This document shows, piece by piece, positions 18,813-27,582 of a DNA stretch of 64,000 bases; the stretch's first letter is position 1, and each line of letters starts with the position of its first letter. The stretch is from NCBI GenBank assembly GCA_963677625.2, contig CAXXSW010000009.1, forward strand, positions 79,257 to 143,256, given 5' to 3'. The notes under the pieces are model-generated. The model worked only from the letters and a program-made list of their open reading frames with translations, ran no database searches and was not told the DNA's origin. Both the position numbers and the translations under genes were made by a program. Source of the stretch: UBA1351 sp963677625. Lineage in GTDB: Bacteria > Bacillota > Clostridia > Lachnospirales > Vallitaleaceae.

Positions 18813-20087
18813 CTATCTTTTTTTAGTCTTGGGTTTATTTCTAACATTGGAGCGTTTTTTTCTCTTTTGTTTTCGCCTAGCCATTTCTTCCGGTGACAAG
18901 TCTTGTCGGTATAGTTCCCTGTTCCGAATAAGGGCTAACTTCAAAGGAAGGTGATCATGATCTTTAACGACGGAAATCTGCCGGTTTTGATGTTTCTCAA
19001 TAGCCTTTAGTTCATCACTTTCATCTAAACTACAAAAAGAAATGGCTGTCCCTCCCTTTCCAGCTCGTCCTGTACGGCCAATTCTATGAATATAAGTTTC
19101 AGGAACACTTGGAATATTCATGTTTACAACATGGGTCAGGTTATGGATATCAAGTCCTCTCGCCGCCACATCTGATGCCACTAAGACTTGTATTTCTTTG
19201 CTTTTGAACATCTCCATAGCCTTTAGCCGCTCTGACTGACTTTTGTCTCCATGAATAGCTCTAGCTCTAATACCCGCTATATTGGCCACGTTGACCGCTT
19301 TGCAGACCTTGTCTGCCTGTTTCTTTGTCTTAACAAATACAAGTACAGACTTCATCTTACCTTCTTTAAGTAAGTCAAGTAACAAGGAAGTTTTTTCAGG
19401 AGGATCTACATAATATACCTTTTGACTGATTTTAGCCTTCATGTTAGGTTTAGATTTCACATGTACCCTTACTGGGTTATTTAAAATTTCATGAGTAAAT
19501 TTTTGTACTTTATCAGGCATTGTAGCAGAAAACAAAAGATTTTGCCGTTTTTTTGGTAGTTTTTTTAAGATTTTCTCTACATCTTTAGCCATACCAAGGT
19601 CAAGCATTCGATCCGCTTCATCCAAAACTAGAATGCCAACTTCACTAAAATCTACATAACCTCTCTCATCAAGGTCAAGCAGGCGACCTGGTGTTGCAAT
19701 CAATATATCAGGTTCCCGACGCATAACCTTCATATGTCGTTTAGGGGTCACACCACCATATACTACCCCAATACTTAAATTCAAATGCTTGCCATAAGCG
19801 TCAAAGCTTTGACTAATTTGTATGGCCAACTCTCTTGTAGGTGCTAAGACCAAAGCCTTAACCTTATTAAAGCTTCCCTCTTCCTTAGTATGAAGAGCTA
19901 ATTCTTGAAGTATTGGTATGGCAAAAGCAGCTGTCTTACCTGTTCCTGTACCGGCAATACCAAGTAAATCTCTTCCTTTTAGTATTGATGGTATGGCCTG
20001 TATTTGTATAGGTGTCGGCTCTTTATAATTTTTCTCTTCCATGGCCATAGTAATCTTAGGATTCAGTTTCATCTGTTCAAATGTCAT
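18813..20087 (-). CDS. DEAD-box RNA helicase
   Basis: A 424-residue ATP-dependent RNA helicase. The Q motif (PTPIQIQAIP), Walker A AGTGTGKTAA, DEAD box VLDEADRM, SAT motif LFSATMP, and C-terminal motifs VLVASDVAARGLD and HRIGRTGRAG are all intact. The C-terminal tail is strongly basic (RKQKRKKRSNVRNKPKTKKR), as in RhlE-like members that bind rRNA, suggesting a role in ribosome assembly or cold response. The ATG at 20087 follows GAAGGAG at seven bases; the longer frame from 20117 has no such site. It is followed by a strong terminator. Confidence 0.95.
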   Translation of the reverse strand: MTFEQMKLNPKITMAMEEKNYKEPTPIQIQAIPSILKGRDLLGIAGTGTGKTAAFAIPILQELALHTKEEGSFNKVKALVLAPTRELAIQISQSFDAYGKHLNLSIGVVYGGVTPKRHMKVMRREPDILIATPGRLLDLDERGYVDFSEVGILVLDEADRMLDLGMAKDVEKILKKLPKKRQNLLFSATMPDKVQKFTHEILNNPVRVHVKSKPNMKAKISQKVYYVDPPEKTSLLLDLLKEGKMKSVLVFVKTKKQADKVCKAVNVANIAGIRARAIHGDKSQSERLKAMEMFKSKEIQVLVASDVAARGLDIHNLTHVVNMNIPSVPETYIHRIGRTGRAGKGGTAISFCSLDESDELKAIEKHQNRQISVVKDHDHLPLKLALIRNRELYRQDLSPEEMARRKQKRKKRSNVRNKPKTKKR

Positions 20088-20170
20088 TTGGTCTCCTTCA
20101 TGGGCAATAATATGCATCCTATGAATTTTTCGGTATAGGTCTAGGTTTCATTATATATTGTCCACTGTTC

Positions 20171-21037
20171 TTAATTCCGTGACAGTGCCTTCTCTCTACT
20201 TCTCATCATTTCCACAAGCTTCAAGCCTTCTTTAAATCCAAGCTCATAATCTTGTTTCAGTATTTCCTTGTCTCTTGTTAATCTTGATGTCTGAAATCCT
20301 TCTGGAGGACATATCTCAATAATTTCCAGCCTATCATGCTTGTCCCTAATATAGTCTAGTTCATCGTTATAAACCTCATGTCGGTTCTTTATTGCCTCAA
20401 TCACTGCCGGATACTTTTTAAGGAAGAATTTTAGTAAGCCAGTTTTAGCCGGCGACATCCGATATGGATACTTTCGAGATCGTAAGACAATGATTTTTTC
20501 AGCACCTTCTCTAACCGCTTCATAAATAGGAATAGGCGCGGTAAGACCACCATCAAAATATGGATGCTTATCCACATTAACAGGCCTTCTATAGGCAATT
20601 GGAACAGCACTGGAAGCCTTAATGATATTTTCAAGCTGAGCCTTCTTAGGCCTTACAAATACAGCCTTGCCAGTTATAGCATCTGTAAGGCCTACCTTAT
20701 AATCGCATGGATTACTCTCAATCTTATCAAGGTCCAATCGAATGTCCTTGATGGTTTCATGCCAAAGCCAATCCAAATCCATGAGATGCCCACCAACTAA
20801 GAACTTCCAGGGATTGATAAAGGACTTTTCCAAAGAATACGTTATATAAATCTTATAATTTCTTTGATACATATGTGCAAGATAGGCTGCCAAATTAGTG
20901 GATCCTGCTGACACACCAATACAAAGATCAAAGGGATAATATTGGTTCTGTATAAAGGCGTCAAGTACTCCGGAAGAAAAAATGCCTCGCATAGCACCAC
21001 CTTCTACTACAAGAGCTGTTTTTTTGTTTTCATTCAT
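20171..21037 (-). CDS. Patatin-like phospholipase
   Basis: A 288-residue cytoplasmic patatin family acyl hydrolase. The oxyanion segment VVEGGAMRGIFSSGVLDAF lies at residues 10-28, the nucleophile serine in GVSAGS near residue 43, and the catalytic Asp in DGG near residue 162, making a Ser-Asp dyad. These bacterial proteins (YjjU/YchK-like) hydrolyse phospholipids or lysophospholipids. The ATG follows GAGGAGG. It is 26 bases downstream of the lipoprotein gene on the same strand, so the two may be co-transcribed. Confidence 0.92.
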   Translation of the reverse strand: MNENKKTALVVEGGAMRGIFSSGVLDAFIQNQYYPFDLCIGVSAGSTNLAAYLAHMYQRNYKIYITYSLEKSFINPWKFLVGGHLMDLDWLWHETIKDIRLDLDKIESNPCDYKVGLTDAITGKAVFVRPKKAQLENIIKASSAVPIAYRRPVNVDKHPYFDGGLTAPIPIYEAVREGAEKIIVLRSRKYPYRMSPAKTGLLKFFLKKYPAVIEAIKNRHEVYNDELDYIRDKHDRLEIIEICPPEGFQTSRLTRDKEILKQDYELGFKEGLKLVEMMRSREKALSRN

Positions 21038-21063
21038 ACATGCCTCCTCTTTCTTATCCCTAA

Positions 21064-22275
21064 CTAACTTACATAGCTCCTAATGTAATAATTTTCACCT
21101 TCTTTTACAATTGTCAACACAGGCCCTGATTCAATTGTATCACCATATAATGTAAGAACATTACCTTCAAGGCTTCCACTACTACACCTAAAGCCTCCCG
21201 GCCCAAGATCACTGGTGAAGTTATAATAGGCATCCATGCTTTCAAGATAAATCAAGTCTTTTGAATCTATACCATTTAATTTATTCAAGGTAATACCAGC
21301 ATATTTCACAAACAACTCTTCAATAACCTCAGCCCTAAAACGATGAATAGGAACCGGCATACTATCATAGGTTACCGTCTCACCAAAAGGCCAATTTTCA
21401 TGACTTTTTAATTCTTCAAATTCCTCTAAATACCTATCATCATATTGACTATCACTAACCGGACAATACAATAGAAATGCACTGAGATCGATATCATTAA
21501 CTTCCTCATAATTAGAATAGAAAAATCCTTGGAGGGGATTAACTTTGAGAGAACCTTCCTCGTCATCCAACCTAATTATCGGTTGTAAGAGCACATTAAT
21601 ATCTTCAATAACCTTTTCAGAAATCGCACCTTCTTTTGAAAAAGCCATATCCCAAACAAAGTCCCAGTAAAAATCCAAATCAGAAGTCATAATTTCATTC
21701 TTATACAAAACAAAGTCTTCTTCCAAGTTTTCAACTTCCTTGGATAGCTCCATATTCTCATTTTTAACATCTTCCACGTCTAAATAAAGGCTGTTACATG
21801 CTTCATTTCTTTCTGCCATTTCAATAAAACAAGCATCTGCTATATATGCGTACAACAAATACTGGTATTCAGGTTCAAAATAATAATAAGTATCATCTAT
21901 CAGCACTTTACTCTCTGGCCATCCAAAACTCATCTTCGATATGACTTCACCTTCTTCACTTTCAAAGATCAGATTATAACTACTTCCAGCTCCACCATCA
22001 TAGCTTTCAGTTTTGATATACTCAAGTTGCGTTACCAGGTCTATGATCTTTTCAACATGTTCACCATATTCAAGCTCTACATCAAGACCAAGGCGTCCCT
22101 CAAAAATTCGGATATAATCAGATACTTCAATCTCTAGCTTAGTCGCTTTATTAGACGCGTCGGCTACCTTCTCTTCATAATTATGGTCCTCATTATCACC
22201 GTCTATCCCTTCATCATTACTCTTACAAGCTACCATCAAAATCATAACAAACAAAATATATACACTTTTTTTCAT
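21064..22275 (-). CDS. Hypothetical lipoprotein with coiled coil
   Basis: A 403-residue protein I do not recognise. It starts with a lipoprotein signal, MKKSVYILFVMILMVACKSN, with the acylated Cys at about residue 17, so it should be anchored on the outer face of the membrane. An acidic linker follows (20-50). Residues about 160-200 (VEDVKNENMELSKEVENLEE) look like a coiled coil. The C-terminal half is acidic and includes a Pro/His-poor region ending in VLTIVKEGENYYIRSYVS, reminiscent of small beta domains. The ATG at 22275 sits after GAGGGAGG, so the longer frame from 22299 was not used. The next gene encodes the patatin. Confidence 0.7.
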   Translation of the reverse strand: MKKSVYILFVMILMVACKSNDEGIDGDNEDHNYEEKVADASNKATKLEIEVSDYIRIFEGRLGLDVELEYGEHVEKIIDLVTQLEYIKTESYDGGAGSSYNLIFESEEGEVISKMSFGWPESKVLIDDTYYYFEPEYQYLLYAYIADACFIEMAERNEACNSLYLDVEDVKNENMELSKEVENLEEDFVLYKNEIMTSDLDFYWDFVWDMAFSKEGAISEKVIEDINVLLQPIIRLDDEEGSLKVNPLQGFFYSNYEEVNDIDLSAFLLYCPVSDSQYDDRYLEEFEELKSHENWPFGETVTYDSMPVPIHRFRAEVIEELFVKYAGITLNKLNGIDSKDLIYLESMDAYYNFTSDLGPGGFRCSSGSLEGNVLTLYGDTIESGPVLTIVKEGENYYIRSYVS

Positions 22276-22329
22276 CTTCAGTCCTCCCTCAATAAACATA
22301 TTTACCTACTAGGTTTATTACAAACACCT

Positions 22330-23097
22330 TTAGTCAAGATGCTCTAATATATATGTGTTAAGTTCTTCTGCGCAACGATAGGGAATATCATGACCGCTTG
22401 ATAACTTTAATATATGGCTATTTTTTATTAATTTATGACCTTTTTCTGCTGATTTAGCCATCATCCTTGCTTCCTTACTTCCATATATAAAATGAACATT
22501 GTCCCCAGCCACCTTAGTGCCGAAAAATTCATAATTCATATTACTTTTCAATATATCTGTAAGATTTTGATAGCTAACCGACTGGCTACTTATAAAATAT
22601 TTCTCAAACATATCTTTACCTATCCCCAACTGCATTGCCTGTAATTTTGCAAACCATCTTTTTTTTGCCAAGGGTAGAGATAACTTAACCATGGGTGAAA
22701 TTATACTATTCAACCAATTTATTTTCATATTTAGGGCAGAGATAACAAAAGCTTTATCAATGACCTCTGGATATTTTTCAAGAATATGAAGAATTATCTG
22801 TGCCCCAATAGAATGTCCTATTATATTGACTTTTCTGTCTGTAATATGGTGGATTAATTCAATAACCAAATCACTAGCATGTTCAATACTAATAAAATCT
22901 ATTTCCTTGTTAGTATCATGTCCCGGTAAATCAAAAACAACTTTAATCCCTACAAAACTTTTTGTTTGATTTTCCCACATCCATGGACCAGTTCCTGCAC
23001 CATTAATGAAAACAAATACGGGTAATTCTGCTGTATTTATATAAGCTGGCTCTAAATTACCAACACAATCATCGGTTATAATAGAATACTTTAACAT
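22330..23097 (-). CDS. Alpha/beta hydrolase
   Basis: A 255-residue alpha/beta-fold hydrolase. The nucleophile elbow is GHSIGAQ with the Ser near residue 99, the oxyanion segment is FINGAGTGPWMW near 30-41, and the C-terminal catalytic His is in SSGHDIPY near residue 235. Substrate is unknown. The start at 23097 (GAGGGAG eight bases upstream) is preferred to the in-frame codon at 23145. No signal peptide is seen, so the protein is cytoplasmic. Confidence 0.85.
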   Translation of the reverse strand: MLKYSIITDDCVGNLEPAYINTAELPVFVFINGAGTGPWMWENQTKSFVGIKVVFDLPGHDTNKEIDFISIEHASDLVIELIHHITDRKVNIIGHSIGAQIILHILEKYPEVIDKAFVISALNMKINWLNSIISPMVKLSLPLAKKRWFAKLQAMQLGIGKDMFEKYFISSQSVSYQNLTDILKSNMNYEFFGTKVAGDNVHFIYGSKEARMMAKSAEKGHKLIKNSHILKLSSGHDIPYRCAEELNTYILEHLD

Positions 23098-23475
23098 GAC
23101 AACATCTCCCTCAGTTCTTTTTACTAGATAACCCAATTGTAACAATCATTAATACAACGGTCAATTTTATCTTATAAGAAATGCTATAGTGAAAATGGAT
23201 TTAATATTTATGGAACATCCTATAGTATTCAGAATAATGGATTTACAGAATATTCTTGGGAAATTGAGTCGATGGTTATATTCTATGTATTGGCTTTCTT
23301 GATGATGTGGTAGACAAAATAATTGATTCAAAATTTTAGTGAGTACCAATATTAGATAATTCCGACATTAAGTTTACGCTGTCCTTCATATAACCCTTTT
23401 TGCATCCTATAATTTACAGGTGTATACTTATATAAGTAAGTAACCTATACGGATGAAAAGGAAAGAGGTAATACC
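23098..23475. other. Intergenic region, no supported gene
   Basis: This 378-base stretch lies between divergent genes and should hold both promoters. It contains no convincing gene: a 60-codon minus-strand frame (23349-23167) and a plus-strand frame without a start (about 23143-23310, with NIYGTSYSIQNNGFTEYSW) were seen but lack a ribosome site and family features. The plus-strand piece could be a remnant. No recognisable riboswitch or repeat is present. Confidence 0.5.
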
Positions 23476-25062
23476 ATGAAAAAAAAGATGATTACATTTT
23501 CGTTAACCATTACCCTACTCTTACTTATGACTAGCCAGACTACATTTTCTTTAAACAGCAATCTTTATGATGACCCAGAAGAAGCCTTACAACTTGCAAA
23601 AGACTTCATCGATGATTCTCGTTACCAGATTACAACAAAATCCATCGGCTTTGATGCCACTGATGCTGGAAAAGTTAAACAATGGGTTTCCTCTTCTGAC
23701 ATGGGAAAGATAAGTCTCTACGAACTATCTGTACACGCAGAAGGTTTAGTAACCCTACAACTAGATTATCAAGGTGATGATGTTACAAAAGACATGTTGG
23801 CCGTATCCCTTCGTGTAAAAAATTCATTTATGGATGAGATGGAAATTAATGCTCATGTACAAAATACATCAAAAGTCGTCAAAGCAGATGGTATGCTTTC
23901 TCGCGCCACCAACAAATATACTTTCTATGCATATCCGGGAACCTATTATTTTGAAGTAAAAGGATGGAGTGCTAACAACCAACTTATTCCATATGCTATT
24001 AAGTTTTATCAAGATACCTTTCCAGAGCTGATGCAGGGAAACATGGGAGACGTTAGCCTAGATGACTATCCCAATCAATTAGGTAGTATTAACTTTAATA
24101 AAGAAGTCGTCTATGTTGAAAGTTCTTTGAATATGAAAAACTGGCGAATATTAAATAGTCAGGGCAATCCCGGATACTATAATATTAACAGTTATGATAC
24201 CTTTTCATTTACAAGTATGTTTACAGGGAACGCTATCATCTCGCTAGAAAACAAGAAGGCCACTACCATTACTGACTATACCGAGGCTTATCAGCAAACT
24301 GCTCAAACTAGCTCTGCAAAAACCAAAGTACCTGAGCTTGATTTATACCTTCAACCAGATGGAGAAAGTAATAATGTTGTACTAGAAGTAAGCTATGGTC
24401 TGGCTGATTCAGTCGTCTATCCTGTTGTAGCAGGAAAAACCTATAAAGTAAAGATATCAGGTAACCAACTGCCTGCAAATTATCGGTTTGAAATTGATTA
24501 TCCAGATACTGCTACTGTTTATAATCAAGGTATACATACTGCATCTACTTGGGCCGTTGATGAAATAAACAAGGCTGTCGATATTGGCTTGAAAACCGAT
24601 GCCATGACTAATGGCGATTACCGTACTTTTGCAACTAGAGAGGATTTTGCTGAAATTATTATGACTTTTTACGATCAACTTGGTGGACCAACCATCCAAT
24701 CAACAGAAAACAATTTCTTGGATACCACCAACCCTGAGATTATACGTGCTAAAAATGCCGGTATCATCAACGGAGTCAACGACACAACATTTAGCCCCAA
24801 CGCTTATCTAACCAGAGAGCAATTATGTGTCATGATTCTTCGGGCATTAGATGCTACAAATAAAACATACCTTACACATGATCAGTTTCAAAAAAACTAT
24901 ACCGATCAAGATATGATTTCCTCTTGGGCAAAAAATAGTGTTATGATTATCAATCGCTATGAAATCATGAATGGTTCAGGAGATCGTTTGGATCCACAAG
25001 GAACTGTGACAAAGGAAATGGCCATGTTGATGTTATATCGTGCATATGACCAATTTCATTAA
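23476..25062 (+). CDS. Secreted S-layer-homology (SLH) protein
   Basis: A 528-residue exported protein. A signal peptide (residues 1-25, MKKKMITFSLTITLLLLMTS) is followed by a region of unknown beta-rich domains (about 30-345), including stretches such as TFYAYPGTYYFEVKG that look like carbohydrate- or protein-binding sandwiches. Three C-terminal SLH repeats follow (about 352-395, 405-455 and 470-528), with TFATREDFAEIIMTFY, AGIINGVNDTTFSPNAYLTR and GTVTKEMAMLMLYRAY. SLH domains bind pyruvylated cell-wall polymer, so the protein is displayed on the surface. It is the only plus-strand gene in this area and stands alone. Role beyond wall attachment is unknown. Confidence 0.88.
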   Translation: MKKKMITFSLTITLLLLMTSQTTFSLNSNLYDDPEEALQLAKDFIDDSRYQITTKSIGFDATDAGKVKQWVSSSDMGKISLYELSVHAEGLVTLQLDYQGDDVTKDMLAVSLRVKNSFMDEMEINAHVQNTSKVVKADGMLSRATNKYTFYAYPGTYYFEVKGWSANNQLIPYAIKFYQDTFPELMQGNMGDVSLDDYPNQLGSINFNKEVVYVESSLNMKNWRILNSQGNPGYYNINSYDTFSFTSMFTGNAIISLENKKATTITDYTEAYQQTAQTSSAKTKVPELDLYLQPDGESNNVVLEVSYGLADSVVYPVVAGKTYKVKISGNQLPANYRFEIDYPDTATVYNQGIHTASTWAVDEINKAVDIGLKTDAMTNGDYRTFATREDFAEIIMTFYDQLGGPTIQSTENNFLDTTNPEIIRAKNAGIINGVNDTTFSPNAYLTREQLCVMILRALDATNKTYLTHDQFQKNYTDQDMISSWAKNSVMIINRYEIMNGSGDRLDPQGTVTKEMAMLMLYRAYDQFH

Positions 25063-25082
25063 TTGATACATTAAATAGAAAA

Positions 25083-25130
25083 CAAAGGGACTTGGCCTCG
25101 TTCGCTTCGCGATTGTTGCGCTAGGAATCT
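25083..25130. repeat. Modular hairpin repeat, copy C (partial unit I)
   Basis: About 48 bases resemble the first half of unit I, from CAAAGGGACTTGGCCTCG through TCGCTTCGCGATTGTTGCGC. The GAGGC stem is altered, but the TCGC/GCGA stem is kept. The 3' half of the unit is missing. It lies 20 bases after the SLH gene. Confidence 0.65.
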
Positions 25131-25149
25131 TCTCTTCTTGGCATCATAA

Positions 25150-25254
25150 TAGACCTCTTCTTGATTTTATATTCTCAGACCTAAACTATTTAGTGGAAAT
25201 TCTTATTGCCATAAATAGTTCACTCTAAGGATATTATATCAGGTTTGAGGTCTA
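25150..25254. repeat. 105-bp imperfect palindrome (MITE-like)
   Basis: Arms of about 43 bases are imperfect inverted repeats, with perfect ends TAGACCTC/GAGGTCTA (25150-25157 with 25247-25254) and perfect inner stem ACTATTTA/TAAATAGT (25185-25192 with 25212-25219). It lies between convergent genes and could serve as a bidirectional terminator-like hairpin or be a small inverted-repeat element. No second copy was noticed in this window. Confidence 0.6.
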
Positions 25255-25289
25255 GTTTGTTTATATAAAGGTTTATGAATCTCTTATAT

Positions 25290-26429
25290 TCAAGCCATTA
25301 ATTGTCCTAGATGAATTACTTGACACATATTGTAAGTCAAGTCTTGAAGCAATTCCTCTGTGTTTATCATAGCATCCTCTAGTTTCATTGGTTTATTGGG
25401 CAGTGTAAATATTGCTTTTACGCCTAAGTCATAGACGTCTTCCACTCCCTCTCCAACTCCACCAGCAATTACAATAACCGGTATATTCTTTCTATTTCCA
25501 ACTTCAGTAATTCCATGAATAACTTTTCCTTTAGCCGATTGGAAATCAACTCTACCTTCGCCGGTAACTATAAAATCAGCCTGATCTATCTTTGTCTCAA
25601 AGTCCACTAGCTCTAATACCGTTTCAATTCCGCTAACTAACTGGGCTTGTAAAAATGCGACCATAGCTGCTCCCATTCCACCTGCTGCACCTGAACCTGG
25701 AATCAAACCAATTTCTTTTCCAAAGGTGGCCTTTAACTTTCCTTCGTAATTCAACATACCTGCTTCGAGAGCTTGAAGGCTTTCTTTATCACCGCCTTTT
25801 TGCTTACCATAGACATATGTTGCTCCTAATAAACCGGTCAAGGGATTTGTTACGTCACACATGATTTGAATATTACACTGTCTTATTCTTTGATCAAGAT
25901 TAGAAATATCAATCCTTTCAATATCTTTCAAAGAGCGTCCGCACATGTAGGGGATTTCTTCCATATGTTTATTGAGGAATTTAACTCCTAGAGCTTGCAT
26001 AGCACCTGTTCCACCATCGTTGGTCCCGCTACCGCCAAGACCGATGACAATATCTCTGAAACCGTCATCTAGGGCCTGTTTAATCATTTGTCCTGTCCCT
26101 TGGCTAGAAGTCATTAATGGGTTTCTTTCTTTTTCCTCTAACATGGTCAAGCCACTGCACTTGGCCATTTCAATTAAGGCTTTCTGTCCAATAACTCCAT
26201 AGTGAGAATCAACAGGCCTATTTAACGGATCCTTAATTATCTTAGGAATAGTCACACCTTTATTTCCATATATCAAGGCTTCAATAGTTCCTTCTCCACC
26301 ATCGGCAATTGGCACTTCTATTATTTCTATACCTGGAAATACAGACTCCATCCCTGCCTTAATCGTTTTGATGACTTCAATAGAAGATAAGGAACCTTTA
26401 AAAGAATCAGGGGCTAAAACAACTTTCAT
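25290..26429 (-). CDS. Glycerate kinase (GarK/GlxK family)
   Basis: A 379-residue glycerate kinase of the GarK/GlxK (PF02595) type, which phosphorylates D-glycerate, usually to 2-phosphoglycerate. The family signature begins at the N-terminus (MKVVLAPDSFKGSLSS), with PIADGGEGT near residue 43, GLGGSGTNDGGTG near 128-140 and GSGAAGGMG near 249. The ATG at 26429 has GGAGAG six bases upstream; the longer frame from 26450 was rejected. It is the last gene of the operon that begins with a GT4 enzyme and a GH13_18 phosphorylase, where it would handle glycerate released from glucosylglycerate. Confidence 0.92.
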   Translation of the reverse strand: MKVVLAPDSFKGSLSSIEVIKTIKAGMESVFPGIEIIEVPIADGGEGTIEALIYGNKGVTIPKIIKDPLNRPVDSHYGVIGQKALIEMAKCSGLTMLEEKERNPLMTSSQGTGQMIKQALDDGFRDIVIGLGGSGTNDGGTGAMQALGVKFLNKHMEEIPYMCGRSLKDIERIDISNLDQRIRQCNIQIMCDVTNPLTGLLGATYVYGKQKGGDKESLQALEAGMLNYEGKLKATFGKEIGLIPGSGAAGGMGAAMVAFLQAQLVSGIETVLELVDFETKIDQADFIVTGEGRVDFQSAKGKVIHGITEVGNRKNIPVIVIAGGVGEGVEDVYDLGVKAIFTLPNKPMKLEDAMINTEELLQDLTYNMCQVIHLGQLMA

Positions 26430-26454
26430 AGTTCTCTCCATTTTCTCCAAGCTC

Positions 26455-27510
26455 CTATCTTTTCATTCCGCATGAGTCACGAATAATCAGCTCTGTATCT
26501 AGTTTTAACTCCACTTTCTCTATAGGTTCATCTTTGATAAGTTTCATTAACATCTTAGCTGACTCAACACCTAAATTATATACTGGAACGTGCATAGTCG
26601 TTAGACCAGGATCAGAAATCCGTGCAATTTCATAATCATTATATCCAACAACCGCTATATCTTGTGGTACTCTTAAGCCCAATTCTTTGATCCCTTGAAT
26701 GGCGGCAATAGCTTTCAAATCATCCTTTGCAAAAATCGCATTCACTTCTGGTCTCTTCCTAATTAAGTCCATAACTGCCCGTCGGGAGTCCTGAAGAGAA
26801 TAGCCCACATTCATCTCAAGTTCAGGGTCGAAATTCAATCCATTAACAACTAAGGCTCTTCGGTAACCATCATATCGATCCATGTTTACCACGTAGTCTT
26901 TCGGTTCATTCAAAATCGCAATTTTATCATATCCCTGCTTAGCTAGATGGTCGACAATTTCAAAACTTCCCTGTCGGTTGTCCGTATCAACAGAATGGAG
27001 TTCACGTTCACAACTGATACCCTCCACTCTTCCTAAAACGACGAAGGGATAAGAGGTGTTTGACAATTCTTGAATCAACATATCATAGTGACGTGTTGAT
27101 AAGGTGATAACACCACGAATCATTCCACTTGCCAGTGCTGAAAGAACTTTGTCTCGCTCAACTTCAATATCATTATACATCATGAGCTGCATATTATAGC
27201 CATACTCTTCAAGGACATGCCCAATACCCATTAGGACTTGGGAGAAAAAGGGATTTTGAAATGCTTTATCCGCGGATCTTGTAAAGACAACACCTATATT
27301 TTCCAAAGAACCGGAGCCTAATCTCGATGCTGCTGCATTTGGAGTATAATTCAACTTTTTAATAGCTGCAGTAACTTTTTTCTCAGTTTCTGGCGTCACA
27401 TTACTATAGTTACGAATGACACGAGACACCGTTGATACAGAACATCCAGCTTCCTTTGCCACATCGTGAATAGAAACACTCGTGCTCTTTCTTAACTTGT
27501 CTTTCAACAT
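26455..27510 (-). CDS. LacI family repressor of glucosylglycerate operon
   Basis: A 351-residue LacI/GalR regulator. The helix-turn-helix lies at about residues 11-33 (SIHDVAKEAGCSVSTVSRVI), followed by the hinge helix with PNAAASRLGSG and an effector-binding domain with INAIFAKDDLKAIAAIQG-like and VVGYNDYEIARIS segments. The ATG at 27510 follows AAGGAGG at five bases. The gene lies inside the operon, between the transporter ATPase and glycerate kinase. Its likely sites are the AAAAACGTTTTT-centred palindromes at 31956-31971, 32075-32090 and 35120-35137. The inducer may be glucosylglycerate or glycerate (inference). Confidence 0.9.
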   Translation of the reverse strand: MLKDKLRKSTSVSIHDVAKEAGCSVSTVSRVIRNYSNVTPETEKKVTAAIKKLNYTPNAAASRLGSGSLENIGVVFTRSADKAFQNPFFSQVLMGIGHVLEEYGYNMQLMMYNDIEVERDKVLSALASGMIRGVITLSTRHYDMLIQELSNTSYPFVVLGRVEGISCERELHSVDTDNRQGSFEIVDHLAKQGYDKIAILNEPKDYVVNMDRYDGYRRALVVNGLNFDPELEMNVGYSLQDSRRAVMDLIRKRPEVNAIFAKDDLKAIAAIQGIKELGLRVPQDIAVVGYNDYEIARISDPGLTTMHVPVYNLGVESAKMLMKLIKDEPIEKVELKLDTELIIRDSCGMKR

Positions 27511-27582
27511 CTTCACCTCCTTGCCGTAAATATCTTTAATAAATATAGCATAATTTCAGCAAATTATGTTAAGTGATTTTCT

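Noticed and set aside
23167..23349. Minus-strand 60-codon frame
   Set aside because: No ribosome site, no recognisable domain, AT-rich composition of non-coding DNA.
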